Shown here one piece after another: positions 48,007-57,765 of a stretch of DNA of 64,000 nt. The position numbers and the translations under genes are program-made. Location: NCBI RefSeq assembly GCF_016892705.1, contig NZ_JAFEMB010000002.1, positions 434,001-498,000 on the forward strand. Reading direction: 5' to 3'. The notes beneath the pieces were generated by a model. It worked only from the letters and a program-made list of their open reading frames with translations, was not told the DNA's origin and made no database searches. Within the stretch, counting starts at the first letter, position 1, and the number at the start of each line of letters is the position of its first letter. The stretch is from Microvirga pudoricolor. Its GTDB lineage: Bacteria > Pseudomonadota > Alphaproteobacteria > Rhizobiales > Beijerinckiaceae.

Positions 48007-48507
48007 TTATCCGAAGGCCGGATCGCGCTCAATACAGGCCTTTAGGAGCACGGGAGACGCGACCCTGACGTCGTCGAGGAGCACGCGCCGTCGCACGAGG
48101 TCGCCCGCGCGAACCGACGTTCGGCCGAGCCATGACGGCGCCATGGCGCGAAGCTTCGGCAGCAGGCCGCCCGAGCGCCGCAGACGTCCCATGGGCCGGT
48201 CTCGCGCGCCCAGCCCGATGAAGCGTTCGAGCGCCCGGATCCACCCCTCCTGCGGGATGTCCCCGTCGTCCAGGCACAAGAGCCAATCCTTACGCGCCGC
48301 GGCAGCGCCATGGCGCCAGCTCAAGCCTTCCGAGACCACGAGCGTGGCCCCCGCCCCGTCGGCCACGGCCGCGAGGGTGACGTCCCGGTGCCGCGCCAGG
48401 ATCACGGCATCGCCCACGAGCCCCGCCGCAACGGCCGGGACGAGCGAACTCAACGTCATCACAAGGGCTTCCGGCCCATGCTTCACGCGGATCAGGACTG
48501 TAATCAT
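48007..48507 (-). CDS. Short glycosyltransferase family 2-like protein
   Basis: The 166 residues begin MITVLIRVKHGPEALVMTL and contain a DxD-like WLLCLDDGDIPQEGWIRALERF near 75-96, recalling a GT2 catalytic domain. The acceptor half seen in full GT2 enzymes is missing; the protein is about half the normal length. Divergent from the LexA-controlled radical SAM gene. Enzyme activity is uncertain. Confidence 0.65.
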   Translation of the reverse strand: MITVLIRVKHGPEALVMTLSSLVPAVAAGLVGDAVILARHRDVTLAAVADGAGATLVVSEGLSWRHGAAAARKDWLLCLDDGDIPQEGWIRALERFIGLGARDRPMGRLRRSGGLLPKLRAMAPSWLGRTSVRAGDLVRRRVLLDDVRVASPVLLKACIERDPAFG

Positions 48508-48554
48508 TCGGCCACCATAGCAATTTTTCCCGGGGACGCACGGGGGACGCGATC

Positions 48555-48584
48555 TTGATCTTGTTCCTCTTTTGTTCTTATAAT
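48555..48584 (+). promoter_or_regulatory. SOS promoter with LexA box
   Basis: TTGATC (48555-48560), 18-bp spacer, TATAAT (48579-48584). Inside the spacer is GTTC-N7-GTTC (48563-48566 and 48574-48577), the established alphaproteobacterial LexA operator GTTCN7GTTC. LexA bound here would block the polymerase directly. Confidence 0.8.
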
Positions 48585-48618
48585 GGGGCTCTTCCCGGAT
48601 TTTCAACAGAGGCCCGCT

Positions 48619-49857
48619 ATGTCGGTTCCAGCAGCATCGGTTCCTGCAAAGTCGGTTCCTGCAAAGTCGGCTCCTGCGAGGGACAGCGCTTTCACGAATG
48701 CCCGTCCGAAGGCTCCCGCCGGCAAGGTCAGGCGCGGCCCCGTCGAGGCGGCGGAAGCCGCCCGGCAGCGCATGGAGGATCCGATCTACCGGGTGGAAGC
48801 CGAGCGACGGCGAGGACGCGGCGCTGTCTCGAACCCCACGGGCCGCTTCGAGCCGACCACCCGCGAGGGGTTCGACGACGGCTGGGACCGCGACGAGGAG
48901 CTGTACACGCTCCCCACCGAGGTGATCGTCGAGAAGCCCCGCACGATCATCGCCAAGAACGACTCGCCCGATATCGGGTTCGACCGCTCCATCAACCCGT
49001 ACCGGGGCTGCGAGCACGGCTGCGTCTATTGTTTCGCGCGGCCCACCCATGCCTTCCAGGGCCTGTCTTCGGGGGTGGATTTCGAGACCAAGATCTTCGT
49101 CAAGCCGAGCGCCCCGGATCTCCTGGAGAAGGAGCTGCGGGCCCCGAACTACGAGCCGAAGGTCATCGCGCTCGGCTCCAACACGGATCCCTATCAGCCG
49201 ACCGAACGCCAGTTCCGCATCACGCGCGGCATCCTGGAGGTGCTGGACCGGGCCAGCCATCCCGTCGGCATCGTGACGAAGTCCGCCCTCGTGACCCGGG
49301 ACCTCGACATCCTGGCCCGCATGGCCGACCGGCAGCTCGCCCGCGTGGCTGTCTCGGTGACGACCCTCGATCCCAAGCTCGCCCGCAAGATGGAGCCGCG
49401 CGCGGCCTCCCCGGCCAAGCGCCTCGACACGATCCGCCGCCTGTCGGAGGCGGGCATTCCCGTGAGCGTGCTGGTGGCCCCCATCGTGCCGGCGATCAAC
49501 GACCATGAGATCGAGGCCATCCTGAAAGCCGCCTGGGAGGCAGGCGCCCGCAACGCAGGCTACGTGCTGCTGCGCCTGCCGCACGACCTGAAGGACCTGA
49601 TGCGCGACTGGCTCGTCGAGCATTTTCCCGACAAGTTGAACCACGTTTTCTCCCTGCTCCAGGGCGCCCATGGCGGCGAGGATTACAAGGCCGAGTGGAA
49701 AACCCGCCAAACCGGCGTGGGCCCCTATGCGTGGATGATCGGCCGCCGTTTCGAGACGGCCGCCGCGCGGATCGGGTTCAACGAACGCTCGTTCAAGCTC
49801 CGCACGGACCTTTTCCGGAGTCCGAGCAAGGAGACAGGACAGCTGTCGCTGTTCTGA
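48619..49857 (+). CDS. PA0069-family radical SAM protein (spore photoproduct lyase-like)
   Basis: The 412 residues have the 4Fe-4S SAM triad in CEHGCVYCFARPTHAF, then VIALGSNTDPYQPTER, KSALVTRDLDIL and PIVPAINDHE. The family is related to spore photoproduct lyase but its substrate is unproven. The N-terminus has four 15-bp tandem repeats (SVPAA, SVPAK, SVPAK, SAPAR; 48622-48681). The ATG at 48619 has AGAGG 6 nt upstream; an in-frame ATG at 48583 overlaps the -10 box, so it cannot be translated from that promoter. A LexA box lies in the promoter, which suggests a DNA-repair role. Confidence 0.9.
   Translation: MSVPAASVPAKSVPAKSAPARDSAFTNARPKAPAGKVRRGPVEAAEAARQRMEDPIYRVEAERRRGRGAVSNPTGRFEPTTREGFDDGWDRDEELYTLPTEVIVEKPRTIIAKNDSPDIGFDRSINPYRGCEHGCVYCFARPTHAFQGLSSGVDFETKIFVKPSAPDLLEKELRAPNYEPKVIALGSNTDPYQPTERQFRITRGILEVLDRASHPVGIVTKSALVTRDLDILARMADRQLARVAVSVTTLDPKLARKMEPRAASPAKRLDTIRRLSEAGIPVSVLVAPIVPAINDHEIEAILKAAWEAGARNAGYVLLRLPHDLKDLMRDWLVEHFPDKLNHVFSLLQGAHGGEDYKAEWKTRQTGVGPYAWMIGRRFETAAARIGFNERSFKLRTDLFRSPSKETGQLSLF
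48622..48681 (+). repeat. Four 15-bp tandem repeats in a coding N-terminus
   Basis: Units TCGGTTCCAGCAGCA, TCGGTTCCTGCAAAG twice, TCGGCTCCTGCGAGG. They encode an SVPAK-like disordered tail. Repeat number may vary among strains. Confidence 0.85.
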
Positions 49858-49893
49858 ACTCGTCGGATCCGGGGCGCTCGGACGCCGCCCCGC

Positions 49894-50382
49894 TCATCCC
49901 GGCGGCAGAGGCTTGCCCAGGCCGATCTTGTCGAGGTCCATGGCCAGGATCGCGTCGTACCGGACGGCCTGCCAGAGCCGTTGGTACCCCAGGCGCTCGT
50001 ACAGGGACGCCGCGCGGCTGTTCGCGGCCAGGACCTCGAGCCGGGCCTCCGCATGGCCCCGCGCGGCGATCTCGCGCTCCAGGGCGCGAACGAGGGCGGA
50101 GCCGGCGCCACGCCCCTCGTGATCGGGCGATACCCAGAGGTCCGAGATCAGGTCGTCGCTATGCTCGCAGGCCGCGAGACCCGCCACGTGGCCATTCACC
50201 GTTGCAACCAGAATGCCCGGCCCCATCTCGCGGATGAACGGAACGAACGGGTTGTCCCGCACCATCCGCCCGCGAACGGCGTCCGGCACATGCGGCCCGA
50301 TGCCCTTGAGCCATGCCGCAAGCCCGATCCGCGCCAAGTCGGCGGCGTCGTCCGGAAGCGCCGGACGGATGTCGACTACCAT
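49894..50382 (-). CDS. GNAT-family N-acetyltransferase
   Basis: The 162 residues contain ISDLWVSPDHEGRGAGSALVRALEREI (acetyl-CoA P-loop, about 79-105) and ARLEVLAANSRAASLYERLGY. GGGGGGC precedes the ATG. Upstream codons in the frame run antisense to rnhB and were excluded. Substrate unknown. Confidence 0.88.
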   Translation of the reverse strand: MVVDIRPALPDDAADLARIGLAAWLKGIGPHVPDAVRGRMVRDNPFVPFIREMGPGILVATVNGHVAGLAACEHSDDLISDLWVSPDHEGRGAGSALVRALEREIAARGHAEARLEVLAANSRAASLYERLGYQRLWQAVRYDAILAMDLDKIGLGKPLPPG

Positions 50383-50565
50383 GGCGTCTGCCCCCCGTTT
50401 CTCTCCGCTCCAGCAATCCGACGCCGCGATCCCGGTCAAGCCATCGCGCGCCGGGACATGGCTGTTCCCAGGGCTTTTGCCGCGCCCGGTGGGCGATGCA
50501 CCTGTGACGCAAGGGCACATCGATCCGAGGGTCGGAGTGACTGGAAAAGGTCGCGGGGATTCTTC

Positions 50566-51219
50566 ATGGTCCGGCCCATGCCGTCGCCGATTCCTTCCCG
50601 TCGCCCCATCTCCCTCGGCCTCGAGCGGGAGCTGTCGCTTCGCGCGGGCGGCCGCGCCTGCATCGCTGGTCTCGACGAGGTCGGGCGTGGGCCGCTCGCC
50701 GGGCCTGTGGTGTCGGCCGCCATCGTGCTCGACCTGGAGCGCGTGCCGGACGGCCTTGCGGACTCGAAGGCGCTGACGGCCTCGAGGCGCGAGACCTTGT
50801 TCGCGCAGATCCTCGCCACCTCGAAGGTGGGCATCGCCACGATCTCTCACACGGACATCGACAGCATCAACATCCGCCAAGCGTCGCTCCTGGCCATGTG
50901 CCGCGCGCTGGCGGCGCTTCCCTGCAAGCCCGACATGGCGCTGGTCGACGGCAACGATCCCCCTCGCCTGCCCTGCTCCGTCGAGGCGGTGGTCAAGGGC
51001 GACGCGAGCATCGCGTCGATCGCGGCGGCCTCCATCGTGGCGAAGGTGGTGCGCGACAGGCTGATGGCGCGCCTGTCCGAATCATTTCCGGCTTACGGAT
51101 TCGCCAGCAACGCCGGTTACAGCACCAAAACGCATCTCTCGGCCCTCTCGGATGTCGGCCCGTGCCCCTTTCACCGCATGAGTTTTTCACCCCTACGCCA
51201 AGGGTTACTGGACCTGTAA
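50566..51219 (+). CDS. rnhB: Ribonuclease HII
   Basis: It removes RNA from RNA-DNA hybrids. The 217 residues have motif I AGLDEVGRGPLAGPVV with two acids, LADSKALTASRR, ALVDGNDPP with Asp, and SIAAASIVAKVVRDRLM. Followed after 159 bp by ccrM, a common neighbour in alphaproteobacteria. The hairpin GGTTAC-N7-GTAACC overlaps its stop. Confidence 0.95.
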   Translation: MVRPMPSPIPSRRPISLGLERELSLRAGGRACIAGLDEVGRGPLAGPVVSAAIVLDLERVPDGLADSKALTASRRETLFAQILATSKVGIATISHTDIDSINIRQASLLAMCRALAALPCKPDMALVDGNDPPRLPCSVEAVVKGDASIASIAAASIVAKVVRDRLMARLSESFPAYGFASNAGYSTKTHLSALSDVGPCPFHRMSFSPLRQGLLDL

Positions 51220-51224
51220 CCGAC

Positions 51225-51240
51225 CTTAACGCCCGTTAAG
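51225..51240. promoter_or_regulatory. Palindrome upstream of ccrM
   Basis: CTTAACG-CC-CGTTAAG is a perfect 7-bp dyad. It contains TTAA-N6-TTAA, close to but not equal to the CtrA site TTAA-N7-TTAA. It may be an operator for cell-cycle control of ccrM; the factor is unknown. Confidence 0.35.
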
Positions 51241-51372
51241 GCAAAAATACCAACGAAAACAATATGTAGGCAAGAATTGCCGACCCAAAACAGGACGCGT
51301 TTTTTTCCACCTGGAAACTTCATCTTTACCCTAACGGACCATGATCGTGAGTGTCAGTTGCGTAACCGGTGA

Positions 51373-52572
<1,200 letters not shown>

Positions 52573-52581
52573 ACTCTTTCG

Positions 52582-52631
52582 GGCCGCGCCGGACTCTCTC
52601 GCCGCTGGCAGAGAGTCCGGCGCGGCCTTTT
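52582..52631. terminator. Strong terminator between ccrM and the DnaJ gene
   Basis: An 18-bp perfect stem (52582-52599 with 52610-52627) has a 10-nt loop CGCCGCTGGC and a TTTT tail. It is one of the longest uninterrupted stems in the window and serves ccrM; the convergent gene stops 3 bp beyond it. Confidence 0.92.
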
Positions 52632-52634
52632 CGT

Positions 52635-53585
52635 TTACTCGGCCTTGGCCGACCGGCGCTTCTGAGCGTAATCCATCAGGGTCTCGTCCACGACCTGCGG
52701 CAGGCGGATCTCCGCCGTGACAAGAAGATCGCCGTGTCCGGCCTTGGTGGGCAGGCCCTTGCCGCGCAGGCGGAAGACGCGCCCCGAATTGGTCATGGGT
52801 GGGATCGTCATGGTGACGGCGCCCGTGAGCGTGGGGATGCGCACCGACCCGCCGAGAATGGCCTCCTCGATCTCGATCGGCAACGGCGCCTTCAGGTTGG
52901 AGCCGTCGGGCGTGAAGCGCTCATGGGGCGCGAACTTGATCGTCAGCAGCAGGTCGCCCGGCTCGCCGCCGAGAGCAACGCCGCCAAGGCCCCGCAGGCG
53001 GATGACCTGCCCGTCGGACACGCCCTTGGGAATTACCACGTCCACGTCCCGGCCCGTGGAGAGCGAGATCCGCTTCTTGGCCTCGCCCGCGACCTCCTCC
53101 AGGGTGACGGTCAGGGTCGCGGCAACGTCCTCGCCCTTCTGGGACTTGCGCCGGGCACCGCCGCCCGCGGCGCCTGCCCCGGCCTGCCGGAAGGCGTCGC
53201 CGAAGAGCTGGGAAAAGATGTCGTCGCCGGGATCGGCCGAGAAGCCGCGCGAGGACCGTCGGCCGCCGAACGGGCCGCCGCCCGAGAAGTTGAAGTTGGC
53301 GAAGTCCTCGGGGCGAGGCCCGCCGCCTCCGCCCGTGAAGCCTTCGAAGCCCTGGAAGCGGGGCTTGCCGTCCGCGTCGATCTCGCCTCGGTCGAACTGG
53401 CCGCGCTTTTCCGCGTCGCCCAGGATCTCATAGGCGGAGTTCACCTCGGCGAACTTGTCCTTCGCCTTGGGATCGTCGGCGTTGCGGTCGGGGTGGTGGG
53501 CCTTGGCGAGCTTGCGGAACGCCTTCTTGATATCCGCTTCAGACGCGGTTTTCGGCACGCCGAGGATGTCGTAGGGGTTGCGCAT
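52635..53585 (-). CDS. CbpA-type DnaJ (J-domain co-chaperone)
   Basis: The 316 residues have an N-terminal J domain (NPYDILGVPKTASEADIKKAFRKLAKAHHPDRNADD with the HPD triad), a Gly/Phe-rich linker (FTGGGGGPRPEDF...GGPFGG) and two DnaJ C-terminal beta domains. The Cys zinc-finger of DnaJ is absent, so it is CbpA-like. It stimulates DnaK. GGAA lies just upstream of the ATG; the 16 extra upstream codons were dropped. Confidence 0.93.
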   Translation of the reverse strand: MRNPYDILGVPKTASEADIKKAFRKLAKAHHPDRNADDPKAKDKFAEVNSAYEILGDAEKRGQFDRGEIDADGKPRFQGFEGFTGGGGGPRPEDFANFNFSGGGPFGGRRSSRGFSADPGDDIFSQLFGDAFRQAGAGAAGGGARRKSQKGEDVAATLTVTLEEVAGEAKKRISLSTGRDVDVVIPKGVSDGQVIRLRGLGGVALGGEPGDLLLTIKFAPHERFTPDGSNLKAPLPIEIEEAILGGSVRIPTLTGAVTMTIPPMTNSGRVFRLRGKGLPTKAGHGDLLVTAEIRLPQVVDETLMDYAQKRRSAKAE

Positions 53586-53720
53586 ATTCAATTCCGTGAG
53601 CCGGTGACTTTGGGCCGGATGGCCCAACGGCATTCCCCCAGCATATGGGCAAAGTGTTGCTCGTATGCAACGCCTGCTCGCGCAGAAAAGGCTCAGGGGC
53701 CATGCGAGTTGGTTCGAGCC

Positions 53721-54197
53721 TTACGCCCGGCGGGACGTCTTGGGAGGGCTGACGTCGTTCGCTTTCGCGGCCGCCGGCTTGCCGTCGCCGGGTTTGAGCT
53801 CCGTGATCGCCCACTCGCCCCCGGAGGGCCGGCAGGCGGTGCCGTTCATGGTCTTGGCCTGGACCGTGTGCACGCTGGCCGAGAAGGAACGGCAGATCTC
53901 GTCGTTCTTCACGAACGGCGCGCTCGAGGGCGTGAACGCCCCCCGGCGCGAGCTTTGCGGGTTGTCCCAGGTCACCTGGGTTCCGGCCCCTTGCGGGTCC
54001 AGGGCGACGCTCATGGCGGCTTTCGCCCGGCGCCAATCCTCCTCGTTGAGGTCCGGCGAGAGAGGCGAGACGGCGGCCTTGGGCGTGATGGAAGCAGTGG
54101 TCTCGGGCTCGTCCATGTCGATGGACGCGATGGGGAAGGCAAGCGAGCAGGCACCCGACGAGACGGCGATCAGGCCGGCTGCCAGAAGGCGCGCCAC
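53721..54197 (-). CDS. RT0821/Lpp0805-like surface lipoprotein
   Basis: The 158-residue protein has a short signal (VARLLAAGLIAVSSGAC) with a lipobox-like SGAC, a variable linker, and a C-terminal beta domain (WDNPQSSRRGAFTPSSAPFV...CRSFSASVHTVQAKTMNGTACRPSGGEWAI) with two Cys. I place the start at GTG 54197; an ATG at 54263 would overlap the divergent pdxH start and precede the signal by 22 residues. Function unknown. Confidence 0.7.
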   Translation of the reverse strand: MARLLAAGLIAVSSGACSLAFPIASIDMDEPETTASITPKAAVSPLSPDLNEEDWRRAKAAMSVALDPQGAGTQVTWDNPQSSRRGAFTPSSAPFVKNDEICRSFSASVHTVQAKTMNGTACRPSGGEWAITELKPGDGKPAAAKANDVSPPKTSRRA

Positions 54198-54261
54198 TTC
54201 GCCAAAGCCGATCCCTGGCCTATAACGATCCTCACAAGCCCCTCTCACGCGCCGGCTCTCC

Positions 54262-54903
54262 ATGGATACCAAAGACACAGACCCGAATAAAAACGCCAAT
54301 TCGTTAAGAACCGGTGACTTCACCGAGGCCGGCGAGCCCTGGGCGCTCTTCGACGCCTGGATGGAGGAAGCCAAGCGCTCGGAGCCCAACGATCCGAACG
54401 CCATGGCGCTCGCGACCGTGGACGCGGACGGCCTGCCCAACGTGCGAATGGTCCTGCTCAAGGGCGTCGACGCGAACGGCTTCGTTTTCTACACCAACAC
54501 GGAATCCAACAAGGGCCGCGAGCTCCTGGGCCAGGGCAAGGCCGCCATCGTGCTGCATTGGAAGAGCCTGCGCCGCCAGGTCCGGGCGCGGGGACCGGTC
54601 TCCCTCGTGACGAATGAGGAGGCGGACGCCTATTTCCAGAGCCGCCCCCGCGACAGCCGCATCGGCGCCTGGGCGAGCCAGCAATCCCGCCCCCTGGAAA
54701 GTCGCTTCGCCCTGGAGAAGGCGGTGGCCGTGCACACCGCCAAATACGCCATCGGCGAGGTGCCCCGCCCGCCCCATTGGACGGGCTTCCGCATCGATCC
54801 GGTCTCCATCGAGTTCTGGCAGGACAAGCCGTTCCGCCTGCATGACCGGGTGGTGTTCACCCGGGAGGGCGAAGGCTGGAGCAAGGGGCGGCTCTATCCG
54901 TGA
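54262..54903 (+). CDS. pdxH: Pyridoxamine 5'-phosphate oxidase
   Basis: FMN enzyme making pyridoxal phosphate. The 213 residues contain [71 protein letters not shown] and the C-terminal [12 protein letters not shown]...RLHDRVVF and WSKGRLYP. The start MDTKDTD is close to the family. Complements pdxY in the same window. Confidence 0.96.
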   Translation: MDTKDTDPNKNANSLRTGDFTEAGEPWALFDAWMEEAKRSEPNDPNAMALATVDADGLPNVRMVLLKGVDANGFVFYTNTESNKGRELLGQGKAAIVLHWKSLRRQVRARGPVSLVTNEEADAYFQSRPRDSRIGAWASQQSRPLESRFALEKAVAVHTAKYAIGEVPRPPHWTGFRIDPVSIEFWQDKPFRLHDRVVFTREGEGWSKGRLYP

Positions 54904-54925
54904 GGAGGCATGGACCGTCCTGGCG

Positions 54926-55012
54926 TCGTCATGACCGGGCTTGACCCGGCCACCTATGTCTGGCGACGGTGGCGCCGTGGATGCCCGGCTCACGGCCCGG
55001 GCTTGACGGGGG
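54926..55012. repeat. Intergenic palindromic repeat (GTCATGACCGGG family), copy 2
   Basis: It begins CGTCATGACCGGGCTTGACC, matching copy 1 at 45673 over the first 30 bp, and has inner palindromic parts (GGCGACGGTGGCGCCG, CCGGGC...GCCCGG). Confidence 0.75.
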
Positions 55013-55080
55013 ACCGACGACTGGCGCTTCCCGCCGCCACCCCCTAAATCATCCGCTCCCTTCCCTGCCCCGGACCCATC

Positions 55081-55833
55081 ATGTCAGTCTCCAACAACCC
55101 GCGCCGCATCATGCTCCTGACCGGCGCCAGCCGGGGGATCGGCCATGCCACGGTCAAGCGCTTCTCCGCCGCCGGATGGCGGGTCATCACCTGCTCGCGG
55201 CACGCGTTTCCCGAAAACTGCCCCTGGGAGATGGGCCCGGAGGACCACCTCCAGGTCGATCTGGCCGACCCGGACGATACCCGCCGGGCCATCGCGGAGG
55301 TGAAGGAGCGTCTGGCCGCGGAGGGCGGCGTTCTGCATGCGCTGGTCAACAACGCGGGCATCTCGCCCAAGGGCGAGGGCGGCAAGCGCCTGTCCGCCCT
55401 CGATACGCCCCATGCGGACTGGATCCGCGTCTTCCAGGTCAATTTCTTCGCCTCGATCATGCTGGCGCGGGGTCTCGTGGACGAGTTGACGGCCGCCAAG
55501 GGCTCCGTGGTCAACGTCACATCCATCGCGGGCGCCCGGGTCCATCCCTTCGCGGGCGCGGCTTACTCGACCTCCAAGGCCGCACTAGCCGCGCTGACCC
55601 GCGAGATGGCGGCGGATTTCGGCCCCTTGGGCGTGCGGGTCAACGCCATCTCGCCGGGCGAGATCGACACCTCCATCCTGTCGCCCGGAACCGAAAAGCT
55701 CGTGCAGCAGATCCCGCAGCGGCGGCTCGGCACCCCCGACGAGGTCGCCAAGGCGATCTATTTCCTCTGCACGGATGCCAGCTCCTACGTGAACGGCGCG
55801 GAGCTGCACATCAACGGCGGCCAGCACGTATGA
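55081..55833 (+). CDS. Short-chain dehydrogenase/reductase
   Basis: The 250 residues have TGASRGIGHATVKRF (cofactor), VNNAGISPKG, catalytic Ser in VVNVTSIAGARVHP, Tyr and Lys in YSTSKAALAALTR, and SPGEIDTSIL. All catalytic residues are present, in contrast to the SDR at 42.4 kb. Substrate unknown. Its TGA overlaps the start of the NUDIX gene. Confidence 0.93.
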   Translation: MSVSNNPRRIMLLTGASRGIGHATVKRFSAAGWRVITCSRHAFPENCPWEMGPEDHLQVDLADPDDTRRAIAEVKERLAAEGGVLHALVNNAGISPKGEGGKRLSALDTPHADWIRVFQVNFFASIMLARGLVDELTAAKGSVVNVTSIAGARVHPFAGAAYSTSKAALAALTREMAADFGPLGVRVNAISPGEIDTSILSPGTEKLVQQIPQRRLGTPDEVAKAIYFLCTDASSYVNGAELHINGGQHV

Positions 55834-56297
55834 ACGCGGCGCCGGCTCTCGACGGGGAGCGATTCTACCCGGCCCGGCCCGTTCTGGCTTCATCGGTGGC
55901 GGTGTTCCGCGATGGGCGGGTGCTGCTCGCCGCCCGGGGCAAGCCGCCGGGTGAGGGTTTATATTCCCTGCCGGGCGGAGGGGTGGAAACCGGCGAGACC
56001 CTGGCCGAGGCGGGCTTGCGTGAACTGCGTGAGGAGGTCGGCGTCGAGGCCGACATCGTCGCGCCTGTCGATATGGTCGAGATCATTGAACGGGACGAGG
56101 CGGGCCGTATAAAGCATCATGTGGTCGTGGTGGCCCACGCGGCGCGTTGGGTCTCCGGCGAGCCGCAGACGGGGCCGGAGGCAAGAGACGTTCGGTGGAT
56201 CGCGGAACAGGACATAGCCGGACTGCCCATGACGCAGAATCTCGAAGCGGTGCTCGGCAGGGCTTTCGCGCTCATAGGCCGCGAGAACGCGCGATGA
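55830..56297 (+). CDS. NUDIX hydrolase, ADP-ribose pyrophosphatase type
   Basis: The 155 residues carry a full NUDIX box, GGGVETGETLAEAGLRELREEVGV, near 49-72. It starts with ATG overlapping the SDR stop (ATGA). Upstream residues of the same frame are antisense noise. Substrate unknown. Confidence 0.93.
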   Translation: MNAAPALDGERFYPARPVLASSVAVFRDGRVLLAARGKPPGEGLYSLPGGGVETGETLAEAGLRELREEVGVEADIVAPVDMVEIIERDEAGRIKHHVVVVAHAARWVSGEPQTGPEARDVRWIAEQDIAGLPMTQNLEAVLGRAFALIGRENAR

Positions 56298-56839
56298 GAC
56301 GCCCGGCGGCCCTGGCCCTGGCTGCGTTCGCGGCTCTCGCGCCCCTGGAACAGGCCTCAGCCCAGAATTTCTTCGAGCGGCTGTTCGGCGCACAGCCCCA
56401 GCCCCAGCAGCCTCCGCCGCAGCAGGTGAGGCCTGCCCCGCAGCGGCGTTCGCAGCCGCCCTCGCAAGGCGCTGCCCGCCCCGCGACGCCCCCGCCCCAG
56501 CAGGAGGCGCAGCCCGCAGCACCCGTCGAGCCCCCGCCCGCGCCCTACGAGAAGGAAATGCTTCGGCTGGCCGAGATCATGGGGGCGCTGGCCTTCCTGC
56601 GACCGCTCTGCACCTACCCGGACGGGGCCGAGTGGCCGAAACGTATGCAAGGTCTGCTGGAGGCGGAAGGCACGTCTCCCGGCCGCCGGGAACGCCTCGC
56701 CGGGGCCTACAACAAGGGATACCAGGGCTTCGGCATCACCTATCGGGTCTGCACGCCCTCCGCGCAGGAGGCCTCTGTCCGCTACCTCAGGGAGGGCGAT
56801 ACGCTGACCCGCCTGATCGCGGGGCGCTACGGGGGCTGA
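56294..56839 (+). CDS. TIGR02301 family secreted protein
   Basis: The 181 residues have a signal peptide (ALALAAFAALAPLEQASAQ), a Pro/Gln-rich linker of about 55 residues and a conserved C-terminal domain with two Cys (LRPLCTYPDGAEWPKRM; ITYRVCTPSAQEA), the TIGR02301 pattern. It starts with ATGA overlapping the NUDIX stop; third gene of SDR-NUDIX-TIGR02301. Function unknown. Confidence 0.88.
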   Translation: MRRPAALALAAFAALAPLEQASAQNFFERLFGAQPQPQQPPPQQVRPAPQRRSQPPSQGAARPATPPPQQEAQPAAPVEPPPAPYEKEMLRLAEIMGALAFLRPLCTYPDGAEWPKRMQGLLEAEGTSPGRRERLAGAYNKGYQGFGITYRVCTPSAQEASVRYLREGDTLTRLIAGRYGG

Positions 56840-56969
56840 TTATCCACACGGAATGCGGTCACGGCCCCTCGCGTTAACCTCTTTGCAAGGTGATGCTGGC
56901 CTCGGGACGGCGCGGCCACTAGATTCCCGTCAACGGAACTCGCGCCGCCCCTGCACAGGGGCCTGGATC

Positions 56970-57227
56970 ATGAACGACAACGACGTCCCTCTCCCGGATC
57001 TTCAGGATCTCAGCGCCATCAAGCAGGCGGCCCTCAGCTACGTGACGGAAGCCTTCGCGGAGGCCGAACTCGACGGGCTCGACGGCGATTGCATGGCCCA
57101 GGCCGCCCTCTTCGCGGCCTTCATGGAACTCGTCGCCGCGTATGGCGAGGAGGCCGTGGCCCAGTATGCCGAGAGCCTCCCGGACCGGATCCGCAGCGGC
57201 GGCTTCTCGATCGTGCTGAAGCACTAG
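56970..57227 (+). CDS. Small acidic hypothetical protein
   Basis: The 85 residues are acidic and helical (LSAIKQAALSYVTEAFAEAELDGLDGDCMAQAALFAAFMELVAAYGEEAVAQ). No membrane helix or signal. AGGGG lies 9-14 nt before the ATG. No family recognised. Confidence 0.72.
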   Translation: MNDNDVPLPDLQDLSAIKQAALSYVTEAFAEAELDGLDGDCMAQAALFAAFMELVAAYGEEAVAQYAESLPDRIRSGGFSIVLKH

Positions 57228-57261
57228 GGCCTCTGGCGAGTCGACCCGGGAACCGGTCAGC

Positions 57262-57756
57262 ATGAATCACGTCTGTCGTCCCGAGGTCGCGATCTCCAAC
57301 CTGCGTGACCGGCCCGACCTCGCCCCCGACGTGGCCGACCGGGTCTGGCAGGCCTGGTGGAAGGCCAAGGGCTATCCCCTCGATCACATCGCGGATCTCG
57401 TGGGCGAGAACCTCACCGGTTCCTCCATCCCCTTCTCCCTGGTCGCTCACGACCGGACGGATTTCATCGGAACGGTTTCGGTCATCGAGAACGACTTTCC
57501 GGACCGCCCGGACTATACGCCCTGGCTGGCGGCGCTCTGGGTCGACCGAGACCACCGGGAGCGGGGCGTGGGCGCGGCCCTGGTGGAGCAGGCGGCCCAG
57601 GCCGCCTTCGCCCTCGGAACCGGCACGATCTATCTCGGCGCCCTGCCCGAGCCGCGGCGCTTCTACGAAAAGCGCGGATGGGTCTGCATCGAGGAGAACG
57701 CCGACGGCGAGGGCTTGTCGATCCTGCGCCTGGACGCGGCGCGAAATTCTCTCTGA
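57262..57756 (+). CDS. GNAT-family N-acetyltransferase
   Basis: The 164 residues contain LAALWVDRDHRERGVGAALVEQAAQAAF (acetyl-CoA loop) and a final RFYEKRGW. It resembles YafP/PhnO-like small GNATs; substrate unknown. Confidence 0.87.
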   Translation: MNHVCRPEVAISNLRDRPDLAPDVADRVWQAWWKAKGYPLDHIADLVGENLTGSSIPFSLVAHDRTDFIGTVSVIENDFPDRPDYTPWLAALWVDRDHRERGVGAALVEQAAQAAFALGTGTIYLGALPEPRRFYEKRGWVCIEENADGEGLSILRLDAARNSL

Positions 57757-57765
57757 CGCCCCCGC

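Noticed and set aside
51226-51239. CtrA binding site upstream of ccrM
   Set aside because: Spacing TTAA-N6-TTAA does not match the N7 consensus; reported only as a dyad.
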